A DNA stretch of 64,000 nt from Spirometra erinaceieuropaei (taxonomy: Eukaryota > Platyhelminthes > Cestoda > Diphyllobothriidea > Diphyllobothriidae). The stretch lies in contig CACRXP010000619.1 of the NCBI GenBank assembly GCA_902702965.1, forward strand, positions 245,066 through 309,065, read 5' to 3'. The position numbers and the translations under genes are program-made. Shown piece after piece: positions 32,961 through 44,365 of this stretch. The notes under the pieces were generated by a model. The model saw nothing but the letters and a program-made list of their open reading frames with translations. It was not told the origin of the DNA and did not search any database. Every line of letters begins with the position of its first letter. Positions within the stretch are counted from its first letter, which is position 1.

Positions 32961-33769
32961 TTCTCTTCTATTGACTGCTGTTTGCGCTGTCAAGACGAGG
33001 ATGCAAGGTGGAAATGGGTCAGGTGCTATTCGCCTTTTCGGAAGTTGGGGCTTAGCATACAGCCAAGGAGGGATGCTCGCAAACAAAGTCGGAAGCAGAC
33101 AGACTGCCAGTTAGGTTTGAGAGCTCTTGAAAGGTAGAGCGACTTAAACCTCATCTCAAAACTCCAGTTAAGACAAGGAGGGGTTTTGTCCGCTCAGGTC
33201 TCTAGGGAATAATCTGGGGACAGCGACGAAACGACGGGGCAAGCTGAGGGGGGAAAGGGAAGAAAAGGGAGTTGGGCCTGATCGAAGAAATTCACGGAAG
33301 TCAGACGCTGCTGGCAGCTGTCAAACATTATTACTGTGGTGCAGTGACGAATCTCTCGATTCCTTTTGAATGCCCTAAGAGCGTGCGGAGAATTATGAAG
33401 AACAAAGTAGTTAAAATTAAGATTTTAAGCAAATGGACGAATCCCTCCAGATGCTTGCACAAAGGCTGATTTCTATAGCAGACATGAAGAAACGGAATAC
33501 ATTTAACCAATTTCACTGGAAAATTTACGCTGATATAAGAGGTGACAATTTCCATAAATAAGAGAAACGAGTACGGCAGTGGATGAACATTTACAATCCA
33601 CTCACACCTGCCTCCATTTTACCCATATTTTTGGCAAAAAACCGTTGTGATTACTTTAAACCTGCCTTAGTAACTTTGGACCTTCGTCGCTAAGACTGCT
33701 TACTTAGAATATCTCGAACATGTCTCGCGCTTCTTGACGTAATGAAGCCGTTGGATAAAACATACCAGA
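32961..33769. other. Noncoding stretch, nothing recognised
   Basis: This probably lies in the next intron of the host gene. Short frames only. Confidence 0.4.
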
Positions 33770-34590
33770 GAGCGATCGGCTCACTTAATGTCAGCTGAAA
33801 TTCTGAAGCGAGTTTTTGATTAGGAAGATTAGTTATATACGGTTGCACTGTTGCTAATAAGGTCCAATTATATTTCGGTCTCCCCCAGATGTTGTCTTTT
33901 AGATGCATTGCTTTTCGGCCGCCTAAATAACCGCAATCGGTTAAAGCAAATGCTTAATTTCTATGGATCTCGCATATTGGTTTTAGACTTTCTTTAAAAT
34001 TTAAGCATATTTTCCTGTAAGCGTGCATAATAAATATTCCTTCTTGCAATCTCTTGGCGGCAAAGTACAACTTAGTTATGCTTTATGCTCGACTAAAATG
34101 ATGCCTTTAAGCTTTAAATAACTGGCTAAGAGAATAATTTAAGACTGCCCAATGTGCATGCACAAAATATTGTAACAGTTCGATTCCACCATAAAACTAA
34201 ATAAGCTCTATATAGCATCTTCTCGGTGGTATAAACTTACGTATTTTTATCCTTACACGAAAAAGGTACAAATTGTGGACGGAAAACTCCAAATGCAAGT
34301 AAAAAGGATAGTTTGAACTCAACATTCCTCGCAAATTAAAGAAATGTACATCAGGAAGGCACCCGATTTTTCCGAGGGTACAAATCAAAGAAAACTCAAT
34401 TTGCAACAAAGTGATTAATCGAAAGAATAGTTATTGTGTGCATTTTCTAAGACATCTACTCGAATTTTTAAGAAAATCGGAAATCACCGTGAAAGTGCAT
34501 AATCATTTAATCTTCATTTTTACCGAGTGCGGCTTTTGTAGACAGTGAAAAATTACTGCGTCTAAATCCAACACCCTGACGATTCCGAAA
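33770..34590 (+). mobile_element. Strongly decayed palindromic MITE relative
   Basis: The left end GGCTCACTTAATGTCAGCTG is followed by AAATTCTGAAGCGAG, matching the family start (GGCTAACTCATGAAATGTCA, then ACCGAAATTCCGAAATGCG) with several changes. Landmarks follow in the right order: CCAATTATATTTC at 33867-33879, the AAATGCAAGT block near 34290 and TTTTTACC near 34515. The right terminus is not clear. Confidence 0.45.
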
Positions 34591-36104
34591 TGTTATACAG
34601 ACAGCGCAAACACATTCATCTGAAAATAAACGGTGGGGGCACGCACGTGCTCATACATTTATTGTGAAAATGCAGTCTGACATAAAATATGATGTTGGGC
34701 TCGGCTTGTCGAAAGAGTGTCCAAATCATTCGTCAGTCGTCCGGAGCTCACTAGCGCATAAAATGGACGGCTAATGGACAAGCAAGCCCGGCCCCTATAA
34801 TTACTCAGCGACACGCTTTCACAACGCTTGATCAGAAAAATTAACCCAATACTTCCAGAGATGGCAAATGTCCTACATACAACCAATTCTAATATTCCAA
34901 GTTTAACCGATTAAGGATCGATTTAAAAGGAGACAATTATGCACAGACTGAAATTGGGTACATCGATCGGCAATTTTTATCTGCATCTATTTCAAGCTTG
35001 TTTTGAAATGTCCGTTATGCAAAATGGGCATTTTAAAATACATCAGTCATTGCCACTGCTTACAGTGAGGGTGTTACGGCCAATGCCTGAGCGATGTGCA
35101 GAATCTTCCGGTTTATTGGTCATTGCCAGTTGACGTTATACCAAGCCCCCACGCTGGCGCAGTCGTCATTGGCAAAGCTCAGTTCGGAAAAGTATATGGG
35201 AAAATAACACCAGTCATCAATCGCTATCATGATTCGTGCTTACGCACATAAACATATTTCCACTAAACGCAATTATCTACTTAAATTAATACAGTAACGC
35301 TTATGTATTGGCGCACCGTTTGTGAGCATTGATAAGGAAGGCTTGAACGAGGGCGGTTTTACCACGACGTGATGTTATGTAGTGTTAATTGACGAAACCT
35401 GGCATGCTTTTATATATCCACCGTTCCTTTCCTTCATAAATGAAAGTGAGGACTGCAACACTTTCACCACCTTTGCCGCATGTTCGTTTGATTGCTGTTA
35501 AATAATAATTCCACGCTTGCAAAAACGTTAAGTCTATTTTTGAACTCGCATATTGTGAGGTTTACAACTTACCATCTTTTAAAAGGACGCCAAATGTCTC
35601 AAAATTTCGCAGTCTTAGATTAAATAGAAATGCAGTGGCTCTTAGGACGATAGTTAATGAGCTAGCAGATATGGATGATATTATGCACATTTGCGGTACT
35701 CAGACACTATAATCAGGAAAACGGTTGTTTTTGCTTGAGATACAGTTTGGCTTGACGGAATTGTTATATCACTAACTGTCCCGAGAGGTAATTCGATCCT
35801 GTTCCACCATTTGGAGAAAAAGTAGATGTGATGTGACACGGCAAGTGACTCCGACGAATTCTGTAAAATTTACTTGTTTCCCTCTCTACAAGAATAGTCA
35901 CGAATGTTATAAAAGTCGACCAGAACTAAATGTATCCCATCCTTGCATCACCATCGCACATGTCTTTTAATACGTTTCTACACAGGACATATTTGCAAAG
36001 GTAATTTGTGTGCCTTTCTGTGAGAACTTTTCTAGCCATCTGTGTTGATCTTAGTCGGAAAATCACAACTATGTTACAGTTGTGAAAATTCCCATAGCAA
36101 AATT
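34591..36104. other. Noncoding stretch, nothing recognised
   Basis: AT-rich, with stops in all frames and no repeat family identified. Confidence 0.45.
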
Positions 36105-36170
36105 AATAAGGGCAATTTGGCGAGCATACGTCTGCTTTCGATAAATCCTCTTCAGACCTGTACATTATTA
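36105..36170 (-). mobile_element. Inverted 3' segment of family-2 PLE
   Basis: The reverse complement (TGTACAGGTCTGAAGAGGAT, then TTATCGAAAGCAGACGTATG and CTCGCC) closely matches the forward 3' UTR segment at 37630-37680. It lies immediately before the forward RT remnant of the same family, giving an inverted 5' piece. Confidence 0.7.
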
Positions 36171-36209
36171 TGGCCATTGCAGTAATTACTTAAAAGATAC
36201 CGGCAAGTA

Positions 36210-37690
36210 GATGGAAAGAAATGGTCATGTTTTCGTCAGATGTCTCATCCCTTTTTACCAACGTACCGGCAACGGCAACGGTCAACTGCCTTTGTGATTT
36301 CATCGCCGACAATCAGTAGGATATAGGAATGTCGCTCAATGCCCTCAAGAGATTGTTAAAGGGGTGTATCTTGAACGTGCACTTCCTATTCAATAACAAT
36401 CTATATAGGCAGATGTACGGCGTAGCCATCGGCTAGCCCCTTGGCCCGCTTTTGGCGAATATATTCATAAGAAAGTTAGAAGCTTTCCAGCTACTTCACT
36501 AGATCAACCGTTTATGATACTATGGGCGGTACGTGGATGATATATTGGAAATAGCATCGAAATAAAGTGATATCTTAAATTTACGGGATGATACAAATCA
36601 GGCGCACCTATCAATTAAATTCACTCCGAAAGAAGGACAGTCAGGTTCACTCCCCTTTCACTTCCCTTTCCGGATGAGCTTATGAGAAGCAGGACCGAAC
36701 CAGTGATTCGAACACTATGCCCGTTTTGGGAGTTTTGTACCGCTAAACATTAGACGTTCTTCAATCCGCTGTTTGACAGAAAGATTGGGAAAAATCTGCT
36801 CAGCTGATAGCGTTAAAAAGAACTTGGAATCATCGAAGACCTTTTTCGCCAGAACGGGTATTCTGATCAATTGATTGCTAAGAACATGGCCGAAGGACCA
36901 CAAAAGTCCCCGATACTGACGGCAGGAAAGAAAAGGTTCTTCATCAGAGTCCCATTTCAAGGGGACGCCCCAAGTGAACTTTTAAGATAACGCCCACTCA
37001 AGCCGTATCAAAGACCTTTCCAGCAGCTGATACCCGCGTACCGTTCTCAACCAGTCCTATCCTATACGGAGAGGGCGAGGACGAACTACCAGCTCAGACT
37101 ACCTCTACGTGTATTTTCTCCTTCACCTGCTCCTGTGGAACAGAATACATTGGTCGCACGAGCCGGCGTTTATCCAAAAGAATAAAAGAACATCTTTTAT
37201 CGTTGTTAAGAAAAGGTTAAAGGTTAAAGAACATCAACATCTCGATCCTCGCCCATATGGTAGACACAGACCACCCTGTAGACGGCAGAGAGGCCTTCAG
37301 AGGGATTTTGAAGGTGCCATAAAGCAATTCAAAATTGCTTGGGCAGCGCTTGTTGGCTACGGCAGAGGCGGCTGCAGTCAGGCTACACGGACCAGTCCTA
37401 AACTCACAGAAGACCTTCATACAGGTACCACAGTTCCCATGGGTCAAAGCCACCAAGTCACACACCCGCATATAATTGCCTTCGCAGGGACCCACCTTCT
37501 CCCTGGCGCTGGCTGGAATTGTGGTGTTTCCTTCTTCCCCTTCACCCCCCCTCCCAAATCCGAGGTACATCATAATTACCTCCTTACCCGTATCATTTAA
37601 ATCATTACTTCAGTAGCTATATAAATGCACAGACCTGAAGAGAATTTATCGAAAGCAGACGTATGCTCGCCAATTTGCCCTTTAAACTGT
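36210..37690 (+). pseudogene. Penelope-like element, family 2, RT + endonuclease remnant
   Basis: RT motif A is read as SSDVSSLFTNVP near 36235-36275. Motif B is MYGVAIG-stop-PLGPLLANIF near 36410-36460, with TAG inside. Motif C is YGRYVDDILEI near 36515-36550. An SLPFHFPF block follows near 36640 in place of LPFLDV. The endonuclease begins near 37120 with FTCSCGTEYIGRTSRRLSKR and decays soon afterwards. The 3' segment ends near 37690 with AATTTATCGAAAGCAGACG. This copy retains more of the RT than the others of its family but has many stops. Open frames over 37109-37600 in other registers are incidental. Confidence 0.85.
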
Positions 37691-37999
37691 GCTACACTTG
37701 TTGAGTTGTTTTCTTTGCCCACCATTGTCGCCTTTTAATAGCAAAACACAAATACGACGCACAGACATTGTTTTTGCGTCCCCTGTAAGAACCAGGCCAC
37801 AGACCTTCCCCTGTTCCTTCATATGTCCAGACACCTCTCAACGCTCTGTCCCGTCACCGCTGCACAATGGCTTTGTTTTGGCCTTCATTAGCCATTTTTG
37901 ATGTTTAATAATTTACCGGACCGCTGAAGAATAAACAAACGTCTTCAGTGTCTGCGCAAATAAAATCGCAGAACTTATCTCCTCTGCCTTCGTAAGCGA

Positions 38000-38210
38000 C
38001 GATCTCTACCGCGAGTCCAACGGAGTAGACTCAACACCTTCGCATGAGTGTGAATTAATTTATGTTGGGACAGACTTGCTTAGTACCTGCCGCACACCTC
38101 CCGACCTCCTGCGCCTTGCCGCAACTATAAGATGGTGCCTAGACGACCGGGAGTTTGAGGCAGGGGTAGTGGTCGACAAAAGTAAACAGCCTGTCTACAC
38201 GCACCACCCA
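38000..38210 (+). repeat. Dispersed repeat R1, copy 3
   Basis: TGAGTGTGAATTAATTTATG is followed by GGGACAGACTTGC, TTAGTACCTGCCGCAC and ACCTCCCGACCTCCTGCG. This matches the R1 order at 4.9 kb with more divergence. It lies shortly downstream of the family-2 PLE remnant. Confidence 0.55.
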
Positions 38211-38418
38211 GGAACTGGCCAGAGCTATGCCTATCAGTCCAAAATAAAGGGTCAGAATGAACTATTTGCACCCTCACTTTGGTCAAAAAACGGCCTTATT
38301 ATAAAAACGTTTTTTTAGCAAATGAATAAAACATAGGACAGATTTAAGGATAAAGTAAATAATCCACGCTTTTTTCCGACGGCCGACTGTACTTTCTGCG
38401 CTTCCTTCTGCCGGATGT

Positions 38419-38909
38419 TCAGCTGTCTGGTGTTTTTTCACTTTGTCGGCTGCTTTTCACCACAGTAGGCAACTCTTCACCAAAGCAACTGCGGCATTTA
38501 GGTGTGGTTAAGCATTCTCTGGGTTTGTGAATAATGTCAAATGTTTCATCAGCAGAGGTTAGCGAGGGATCGGCTGCCCGACCTTTGTCTGTCAAAACTC
38601 CCGACTGCAGAAAGTGCATCTGTGAGCGGATGTCAGAATTTTGCAGCATGCTGTAAACACATTTATTGCTCTCAATCCAGCAACACAGATGAGCATCACA
38701 AGCTCTATCTGGAAAAAACAGCATTGTGCCTATGCATCGAAATATTTTGTGATTCGTCAGGAGGGAACACACGTTACGTGGAATATTTTTCATTTATGGA
38801 TCCTCTAGGGGACTGCAAAGATAACGTTGATATAAGTGGCAAAGGAACAATTTACTGTCTTTTTTGGGTCAAACGTTTTTTAGCAATCGCCAAACAAATA
38901 CTTGTCTAA
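38419..38909. other. Overlapping unassigned ORFs
   Basis: A minus-strand frame of 124 codons (38419-38793) and a plus-strand frame of 122 codons (38541-38909) overlap. The minus frame contains a TPKCRSCFGEELPTVV segment that looks protein-like. Neither has a recognised family, splice context or Kozak-like support. They may be an unrecognised transposon fragment. Confidence 0.25.
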
Positions 38910-39094
38910 AAGTTATGTTTGCACTTAAAACTTGAATCCTATCCAAATTTGTCCACAATCGAGTGAAATAACCGTAACTATCTTGGAAATCCAACAGCTG
39001 CTGAGGCAGTCATAAAGTCCTGCAGCCGAACAACTGAACGGGAGAGATTGTCTAAGGTTCACCAGCTGACTTATAGGGCGGATAATTCAAAACT

Positions 39095-39305
39095 GTTATC
39101 TAATCATAGAATTTTTGGCAGATTTTTGAATAATTCATACTGACTCAACTGTAAATAAACTCAGTGCCTCGGTGGGGTTCAAACCCATGCAGCAAGGGGA
39201 AGGCTTCCCCTTACTGCGTGGGTTCGAATCCCACCGGGCACCGAGTTTTTCACAGTTAAGTCAATAGGAATTATTATCCAGTCGAAAAATTAAGGGGTGA
39301 AATAG
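39095..39305. repeat. Large hairpin with a tRNA 3'-half-like sequence in each arm
   Basis: The arms of about 95 bp are inverted: AATAATTCATACTGACTCAAC on the left pairs with the region 39255-39280, and GGGGAAG...CTTCCCC forms the apex near 39205-39216. The right arm reads GTGGGTTCGAATCCCACC, a perfect T-arm/B-box-like stem-loop, followed by GGGCACCGAG. The left arm has the diverged complement GGTGGGGTTCAAACCC. No A box or anticodon arm is seen, so this is not a tRNA gene. Confidence 0.8.
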
Positions 39306-39500
39306 TTTTAGGTTCTTAAATGGCCCTTATTAACACCCACAGTAGACGCAAATAAGCACAATTAGTTCAAACGCGCTCCCACGATGTAAATTCGGGCTGG
39401 TCGCTAGAACGATCTATTTTGAATGCCAATACGCTAAAAAACGCGGCACAATATAAGAGCGTGTTCGCGTTTTCCAAGTCACATTGCGCTATACGATTTC
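39260..39500 (+). repeat. Diverged direct repeat, copy 1
   Basis: TCGAAAAATTAAGG, ACAGTAGACGCAAATAAGCAC, ACGATGTAAATTCGGG and GTGTTCGCGTTTTCCAAGTC occur in this order. The same order appears in copy 2 at 39725-39960, offset by about 450 bp. Confidence 0.75.
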
Positions 39501-39724
39501 AGTGCAGATTTCGAACTCCCAATGTCTGCAAATAATTCCAGCCAGGAATTTGAAGTTTGATTATGATTTAATTGCACGGCAGCACGGAAGAAACAAATAA
39601 GTTTTCATGCAAAATGCGAAATGTGCGATTTGGTACAAACATAAGGATAAACCCGCATGATCAGTTAAGTAAGAATATGTACGATGGTAAATTACGCCAG
39701 TTGTTTGACAATGCGTATAATCCT

Positions 39725-39960
39725 AAACAATTATTAAATCGAAAAATTGGAGTGTGAAGTCTTTTAGATCGTTAAATTACAGTTGTTTATATCAACAGTA
39801 GGCGCGGATAAGAGCAATTTGCGAAAACCAGCTTCTACGAAGTAAGTCATGCCAAATCGTTGGTAGAACCTCTATTGGATGTCAGTGCGCTAAGGTAGGC
39901 GGCAGAACACAACCGTGCGTTCGCGTTTTACAAGTCACACCGCTTCTGCAATCAAACGAC
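39725..39960 (+). repeat. Diverged direct repeat, copy 2
   Basis: TCGAAAAATTGGAG, CAACAGTAGGCGCGGATAAG, ACGAAGTAAGTCATGCC and GCGTTCGCGTTTTACAAGTC match copy 1 at 39260-39500. Divergence by eye is substantial. Confidence 0.75.
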
Positions 39961-40153
39961 TTCTAACGCAGTCATTCAGTAAACAGATTTCCTGCTGCGC
40001 TTGGCCGCGTCGACGATGTGGACGTCGATATCGCCCGCGCGCTTCATAACACCGTTGGTTCAGGCCTGCGACTTGCCCGTGAATGACTATGTAGGGAAAA
40101 GAGACTTGGACTGCATCTAACGCATTCACTTGTTGCTCACTTACAGTGAGTTA

Positions 40154-41139
40154 CAGGTGAGTTAACTCACGAAGTGACAACCGCAATTCCTAAATGCGTT
40201 TTTGTTTCAAAGAGATTATTTAGGCAGGGTTGTAAAACTTATCTCTCTGCAGTACAATTCTATAATGATTCACTTACCTCAAGATGCCAGCTTTCGAACA
40301 AACCCCTTTTCGGCAGCATATATAAAGTAAACTCTAAAAATTACTACTTATGTAGCACGCATTTTCTCATTGATTTTTGATGCTCCTAAAAGTCCAATTT
40401 TATTTCATGGAAACCATGAATAAAAATATTTATTTTGCTGCTCCTTCGATAGAAAACGACATCTGCGTCCAATTTTATACTCAAAGGAGGGACAAAATGT
40501 GGTTTTAAATAAACGTTTCTAATTAAGAGACTTTTAAGTACTTTGAGATGGCCGTTCATCAAACGTCATGTGTCTGCATTTACCAATGTGGCTTGTAAAT
40601 TTAGCAATAAGAATCAAATACGATGCTTAATTTTATGAAACCCATATGGTCCCTTCTCAATACCGTAGATAAATGTGTGGTTTCCTTACGCGAAAAATAC
40701 ATGGCTTGTAGTTTGAAATCCGAAGTGCACGTGTAATGGTAAAGTGGGTTGAGTATTATTCTGTAATTGAAAAAGTATTTGAAAACCGACTAATACCCTT
40801 CCTTCGAGTATAAAATAAGAAGAATACGTAATTTCCTACGGAGTGATTGGAAGGATAACTACTTTTGTTCATGTTTTCCATGAAATATAATTGGACTTTT
40901 AGGGCATCGAAAATCAATGAGAAAAATGCATGCGACTTAAGTAATCATTTTTACAGAATAGAGTTTTTGCATACAGCCAGAAAGACGTTAATTTGAAAGC
41001 CAGTATCCTGAGGTTACTGAATTATTATAGAATTATAGTAAACACTGATTAGCTTTACAACCCAACTTAATTACTCTTTTCCAAACGAAAACGCATTTTG
41101 GGATTTCGGTCCACATTTCGTGAGTTAATCCACCTACTG
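40154..41139 (+). mobile_element. Palindromic MITE, copy e (complete)
   Basis: TA flanks are present (40152-40153 and 41140-41141). The left end is CAGGTGAGTTAACTCACG and the right end is GTGAGTTAATCCACCTACTG. The arms and centre follow copy b in plus orientation. This is the longest copy seen (986 bp). No ORF. Confidence 0.88.
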
Positions 41140-41798
41140 TACTTGAATCTAGTAGGATTGGCACGAACACAGTGGCGACCGATCCCAACAGTCTGTCTGC
41201 GTCTTTCAAACATGGTTTCATTCGCGTCCAATAAACCTGTTTTTTCACAGAAACGAGACCCCAGCTAGATGGTATTCCTATGGAAGCTATTGCCGTTTGA
41301 ATTTACCTCCTGTTCGCAGGAATGAAGTACAGTTTCACTCAACAACCATTGAACCCACGAGCTTTATGTTATCGTGGCAGTTCCAAAGCGCACCAGAGTG
41401 TTTACAGGAACGAAATGATCTGCACCATGTGAAGTCGACATAATTAACTCTTATATGTCTTAAGCACCAGGCCGCTGTTCAAACCGGTCAGCCATTAGTC
41501 GCAAGTGCCTGGCGCGCAGAGGCATGTCGCCACAACGACAAATTCTTGCAGTGTGCGGACTCTGTACAGGTTGTTTAACGTGCGCTGCGCTCTGCAAGTG
41601 TCTCCCTTTGGGTCTAGGGCATCTCCAGCTTGGCCCGTTGTAGGGACCTGATATAAGTCAGGATAGACGCACCCGATGCCGGTAGTTGATACCGCACTAT
41701 TGTACCAGGAATGTCTTTTGTAGTGTAGTAATGAAAACAGTGGTTTTTTTGCATTTCGCGACTCAGTAGACATTTATCTTTGTGTAAATCAGGCGGTA

Positions 41799-42180
41799 GC
41801 GACAAAGACAAGGAAGACCGGAATGGCCATTTCTGGCTTATTAGCCGTCATCAGCCAGTCATACCCACTATCATAATTAATATTCCCGATCACAACCGAC
41901 AGGACAACGGGCCCGTGGATCAATGGTAGAGCGTCAAACTCCATGACCAAAGATCCCGGGTTCAAATCTCAAGTGATCCACACTTGGGGTTGGGTATGAC
42001 TGGCTGATGACGGCGAATAAGCCAGAAATGGCCATTCCGGTCTCCCTTGTCTTTGTCGGTACCATTTCATCTATATCTACTGCTAGTCGCTGTGCGACTG
42101 CCTGCGAGGGTTCTAGTATGAGCCCCAAGGCACAACGGAACGAGCATGTCCTGTAACCTGATGGGTGAGCGCCCACTATA
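41799..42180 (+). mobile_element. tRNA-derived SINE plus an inverted fragment of the same family
   Basis: From 41909 the head reads CCCGTGGATCAATGGTAGAG (A-box-like) and CCCGGGTTCAAATCTC (B-box-like). The shared body follows (GGCTGATGACGGCGAATAAG, CCAGAAATGGCCATTC, CCCTTGTCTTTGTCGGTACC) and then the tail AGCCCCAAGGCACAACGGAA, ending GGTGAGCGCCCACTA. At 41799-41865 a reverse-oriented body piece (CTTATTAGCCGTCATCAGCC) precedes it. This is the best-preserved tRNA-like head in the window. Confidence 0.85.
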
Positions 42181-42519
42181 ATAATTTATCTTTGTCTTTT
42201 TGCTATGCTTAATAAATGCGGACTAAAAGGCAAATTTCCACATGGCAACGTGTCCGTAGGTGACTGGACATTTTCTTGGCGGACTGTCCCAATAAATTGC
42301 AAGCAATTGTTATGCAAGTGGCGCAAATGCTTTTTCTATGAGTATTATAAATTCCTTCCCTTTTGCATATTTCAGAGAAGATTACATCTTTTCAGAGGCT
42401 TACATTTAAAGGATGATCAAAGCCCTATTGTAAATAAATATAATATTGTTCTGTCATTTGAAAACTGCTTTTAATTTTAACATCCGGAATATACATTGTC
42501 TGCATATGGCATGGTCTAG

Positions 42520-43250
42520 CTCTTAAACTGCTAAACGAAATTCTGATATATATTTTAAACATTACTTAGGTAGATTTATGAGTCTTACACGTCAGACTCT
42601 CGAAATCTGTATGAGGTTCTTTTCGACCGCTTGCAAGAACCTAACACGGCGAAAAAAATACTATTTAAAAACATTTCGTTCCTGTTATTTTCTATGCCTC
42701 AATAACCTGAAATATATTTTATACAAACTATTCTTCATTGCACTCATTTAGTAGCAGATAACATCATCATCATCATCAAATGTTGCGCTTGAGAAAGACC
42801 ATGCTTTTTGTTTTAAAGTCTTACTCGTTACAGTGCGTTTTACTAACATTATAGGACCCATTCACGAAGCATCGTTTCAGCAGTTTATAAAGGTTGCTTA
42901 TTACATGTACATTGAAAACTTTTTCCTAGTCCTATATGACATGTTTTTGAAAAGGTAAAGAAATATGCAATCTCCCTTACATAGAGGCTATGCAGATTCT
43001 ACCGCGGATACACCAAATGCGAGTGTAGTGGCAGGTCGTTTGCAAACTTATCCGGAAACTGGAACAGTTTTTCAACAGTAAAGCCTAAACGTTCCTCAAA
43101 AATAAAATGTGAAGATGACGCAATTTGCTACCGAATGAATTCAAGACATTTTTTAAAAAATAACTGTTTATTGGGGATAGAACTAAGAAAAAGAAATCTT
43201 AGCAAGTCATTATTTAAGCAAATTGAGCCCGACTGTGTAGTATGCAATTC
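42520..43250 (+). mobile_element. Strongly decayed palindromic MITE relative
   Basis: Landmarks of the family are in order but diverged: AAATTCTGATATATATTTT with ACTTAGGTAG near 42540-42575, and ACCAAATGCGAGTGTAGTGGCAG near 43012. GAAGATGACGCAATTTGCTA then CCGAATGAAT follows near 43112-43140. Termini are not definable. A short ATC microsatellite lies at 42763-42778. Confidence 0.45.
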
Positions 43251-43339
43251 ACATGGCCATCCAACTGGTTTAGGACTCGCATATCATAGCGTAGTTGGGC
43301 GTGAAACCCACTTTGAACTGCCGTAATTTCGCCCTGGCA

Positions 43340-44205
43340 AAGAAAATAAAACGTTAGTTGATCAGCCAATTCTCTGGCCTGATCATCCACATGCCAACAA
43401 GTCACTCTGTTTTTAGACTTTCCCTTCGTTTGTTTGCAGTCGGTGGAAGACAGTAATGGGAACAGTTAAAACGATTATCGCAACATTTGTCTTCGCGACT
43501 CCACTTCCCCTGTATTGAAGCTTTATTGGGGTATAAGAGCAACTTCCTCTCCCACCCCGAAGTAGTTCTTCCCGAAGGCGGAAATCGCGGAGCTGACGTA
43601 GGCGTGATGACCTTAATTAACTCCTACCGTACAGGGAGCCAATAGCATGCGTCGGCGTTGGTCAGCGGAGGGTTTTGTTCAGGCTACCAACCGGCCAATC
43701 AGCGATTTACTTCGGGTTGTGGACACAAGCGGGCCAATAGAAACGCCTGTGGACCGGGGGGGGGGGCGTCTGTCCGATCTCGCAGCACCCCGACACTTGT
43801 GTGGCAGAGAGCTGCCAAAGTATGCCGGATTATAGCTTTTGCCTGTTTGATAAAAAAACAGCCGTCTCAGCAGTGCCAAGACGCATAAAAGCGGATTAAA
43901 AGTACTCAGCATCTGACTTACGCCCCTATATCCAGGACATATTTCTTTACCTGCAGACGCATCACGAAGTGAATTACTGCTCTCATTAATAATAAAAGCA
44001 TGTGTTGTTAGACTTATGGTTTTAGATTATACTGCTCAAAACCTCACAAAGCAATAAATACGCTTACTGACTGACTGATAAAAGGAAGAGAGAGACAGAG
44101 AGAGAGCACAGAGCCCAGAACACGAAGTACTTTACCAAATGTCAGAAAGTGTGTGGCAAATCCTCTATATTTCCCGGCAAAATATAGCCTCGGCCTTCAT
44201 GGCAT
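43340..44205. other. Noncoding stretch, nothing recognised
   Basis: It contains a poly-G run near 43757-43767 and an AGAG-rich patch near 44086-44110. No gene is supported. Confidence 0.45.
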
Positions 44206-44209
44206 TGTC

Positions 44210-44365
44210 TTTTCATCGGCGACAGGTGGGTTAGTGAGGAGAGAGTGCTGTAGATGCTACACAAGTCTGTCTTACTATAACATTACTTGCGGACTAGTCG
44301 CCGCACTGTGCCACTTCGAGGGACACCCGGTGGATCTTGTCGGTCGGGACGATCTGACCGTCATT
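44210..44365 (-). repeat. Dispersed repeat R1, copy 4
   Basis: The reverse complement reads GATCCACCGGGTGTCCCTCG, GTGGCACAGTGCGGCGACT, a TTATAGTAAGACAGACTTG block, AGCATCTACAGCACTC and TCTCCTCAC. This matches R1 at 10.7 and 4.9 kb. Confidence 0.65.

Noticed and set aside
37109..37600. 163-codon plus-strand ORF and its 118-codon antisense partner
   Set aside because: It overlaps the family-2 PLE endonuclease start in part and otherwise shows no family; one register merely escaped stops.
39175..39245. Possible tRNA gene (perfect T-arm and GGTTCGAATCC box)
   Set aside because: No A box, anticodon arm or acceptor pairing, and the sequence is one arm of a large hairpin.
41909..41985. Possible functional tRNA gene
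   Set aside because: The A- and B-box-like parts are the head of a SINE with the shared body and tail attached, and cloverleaf pairing is poor.
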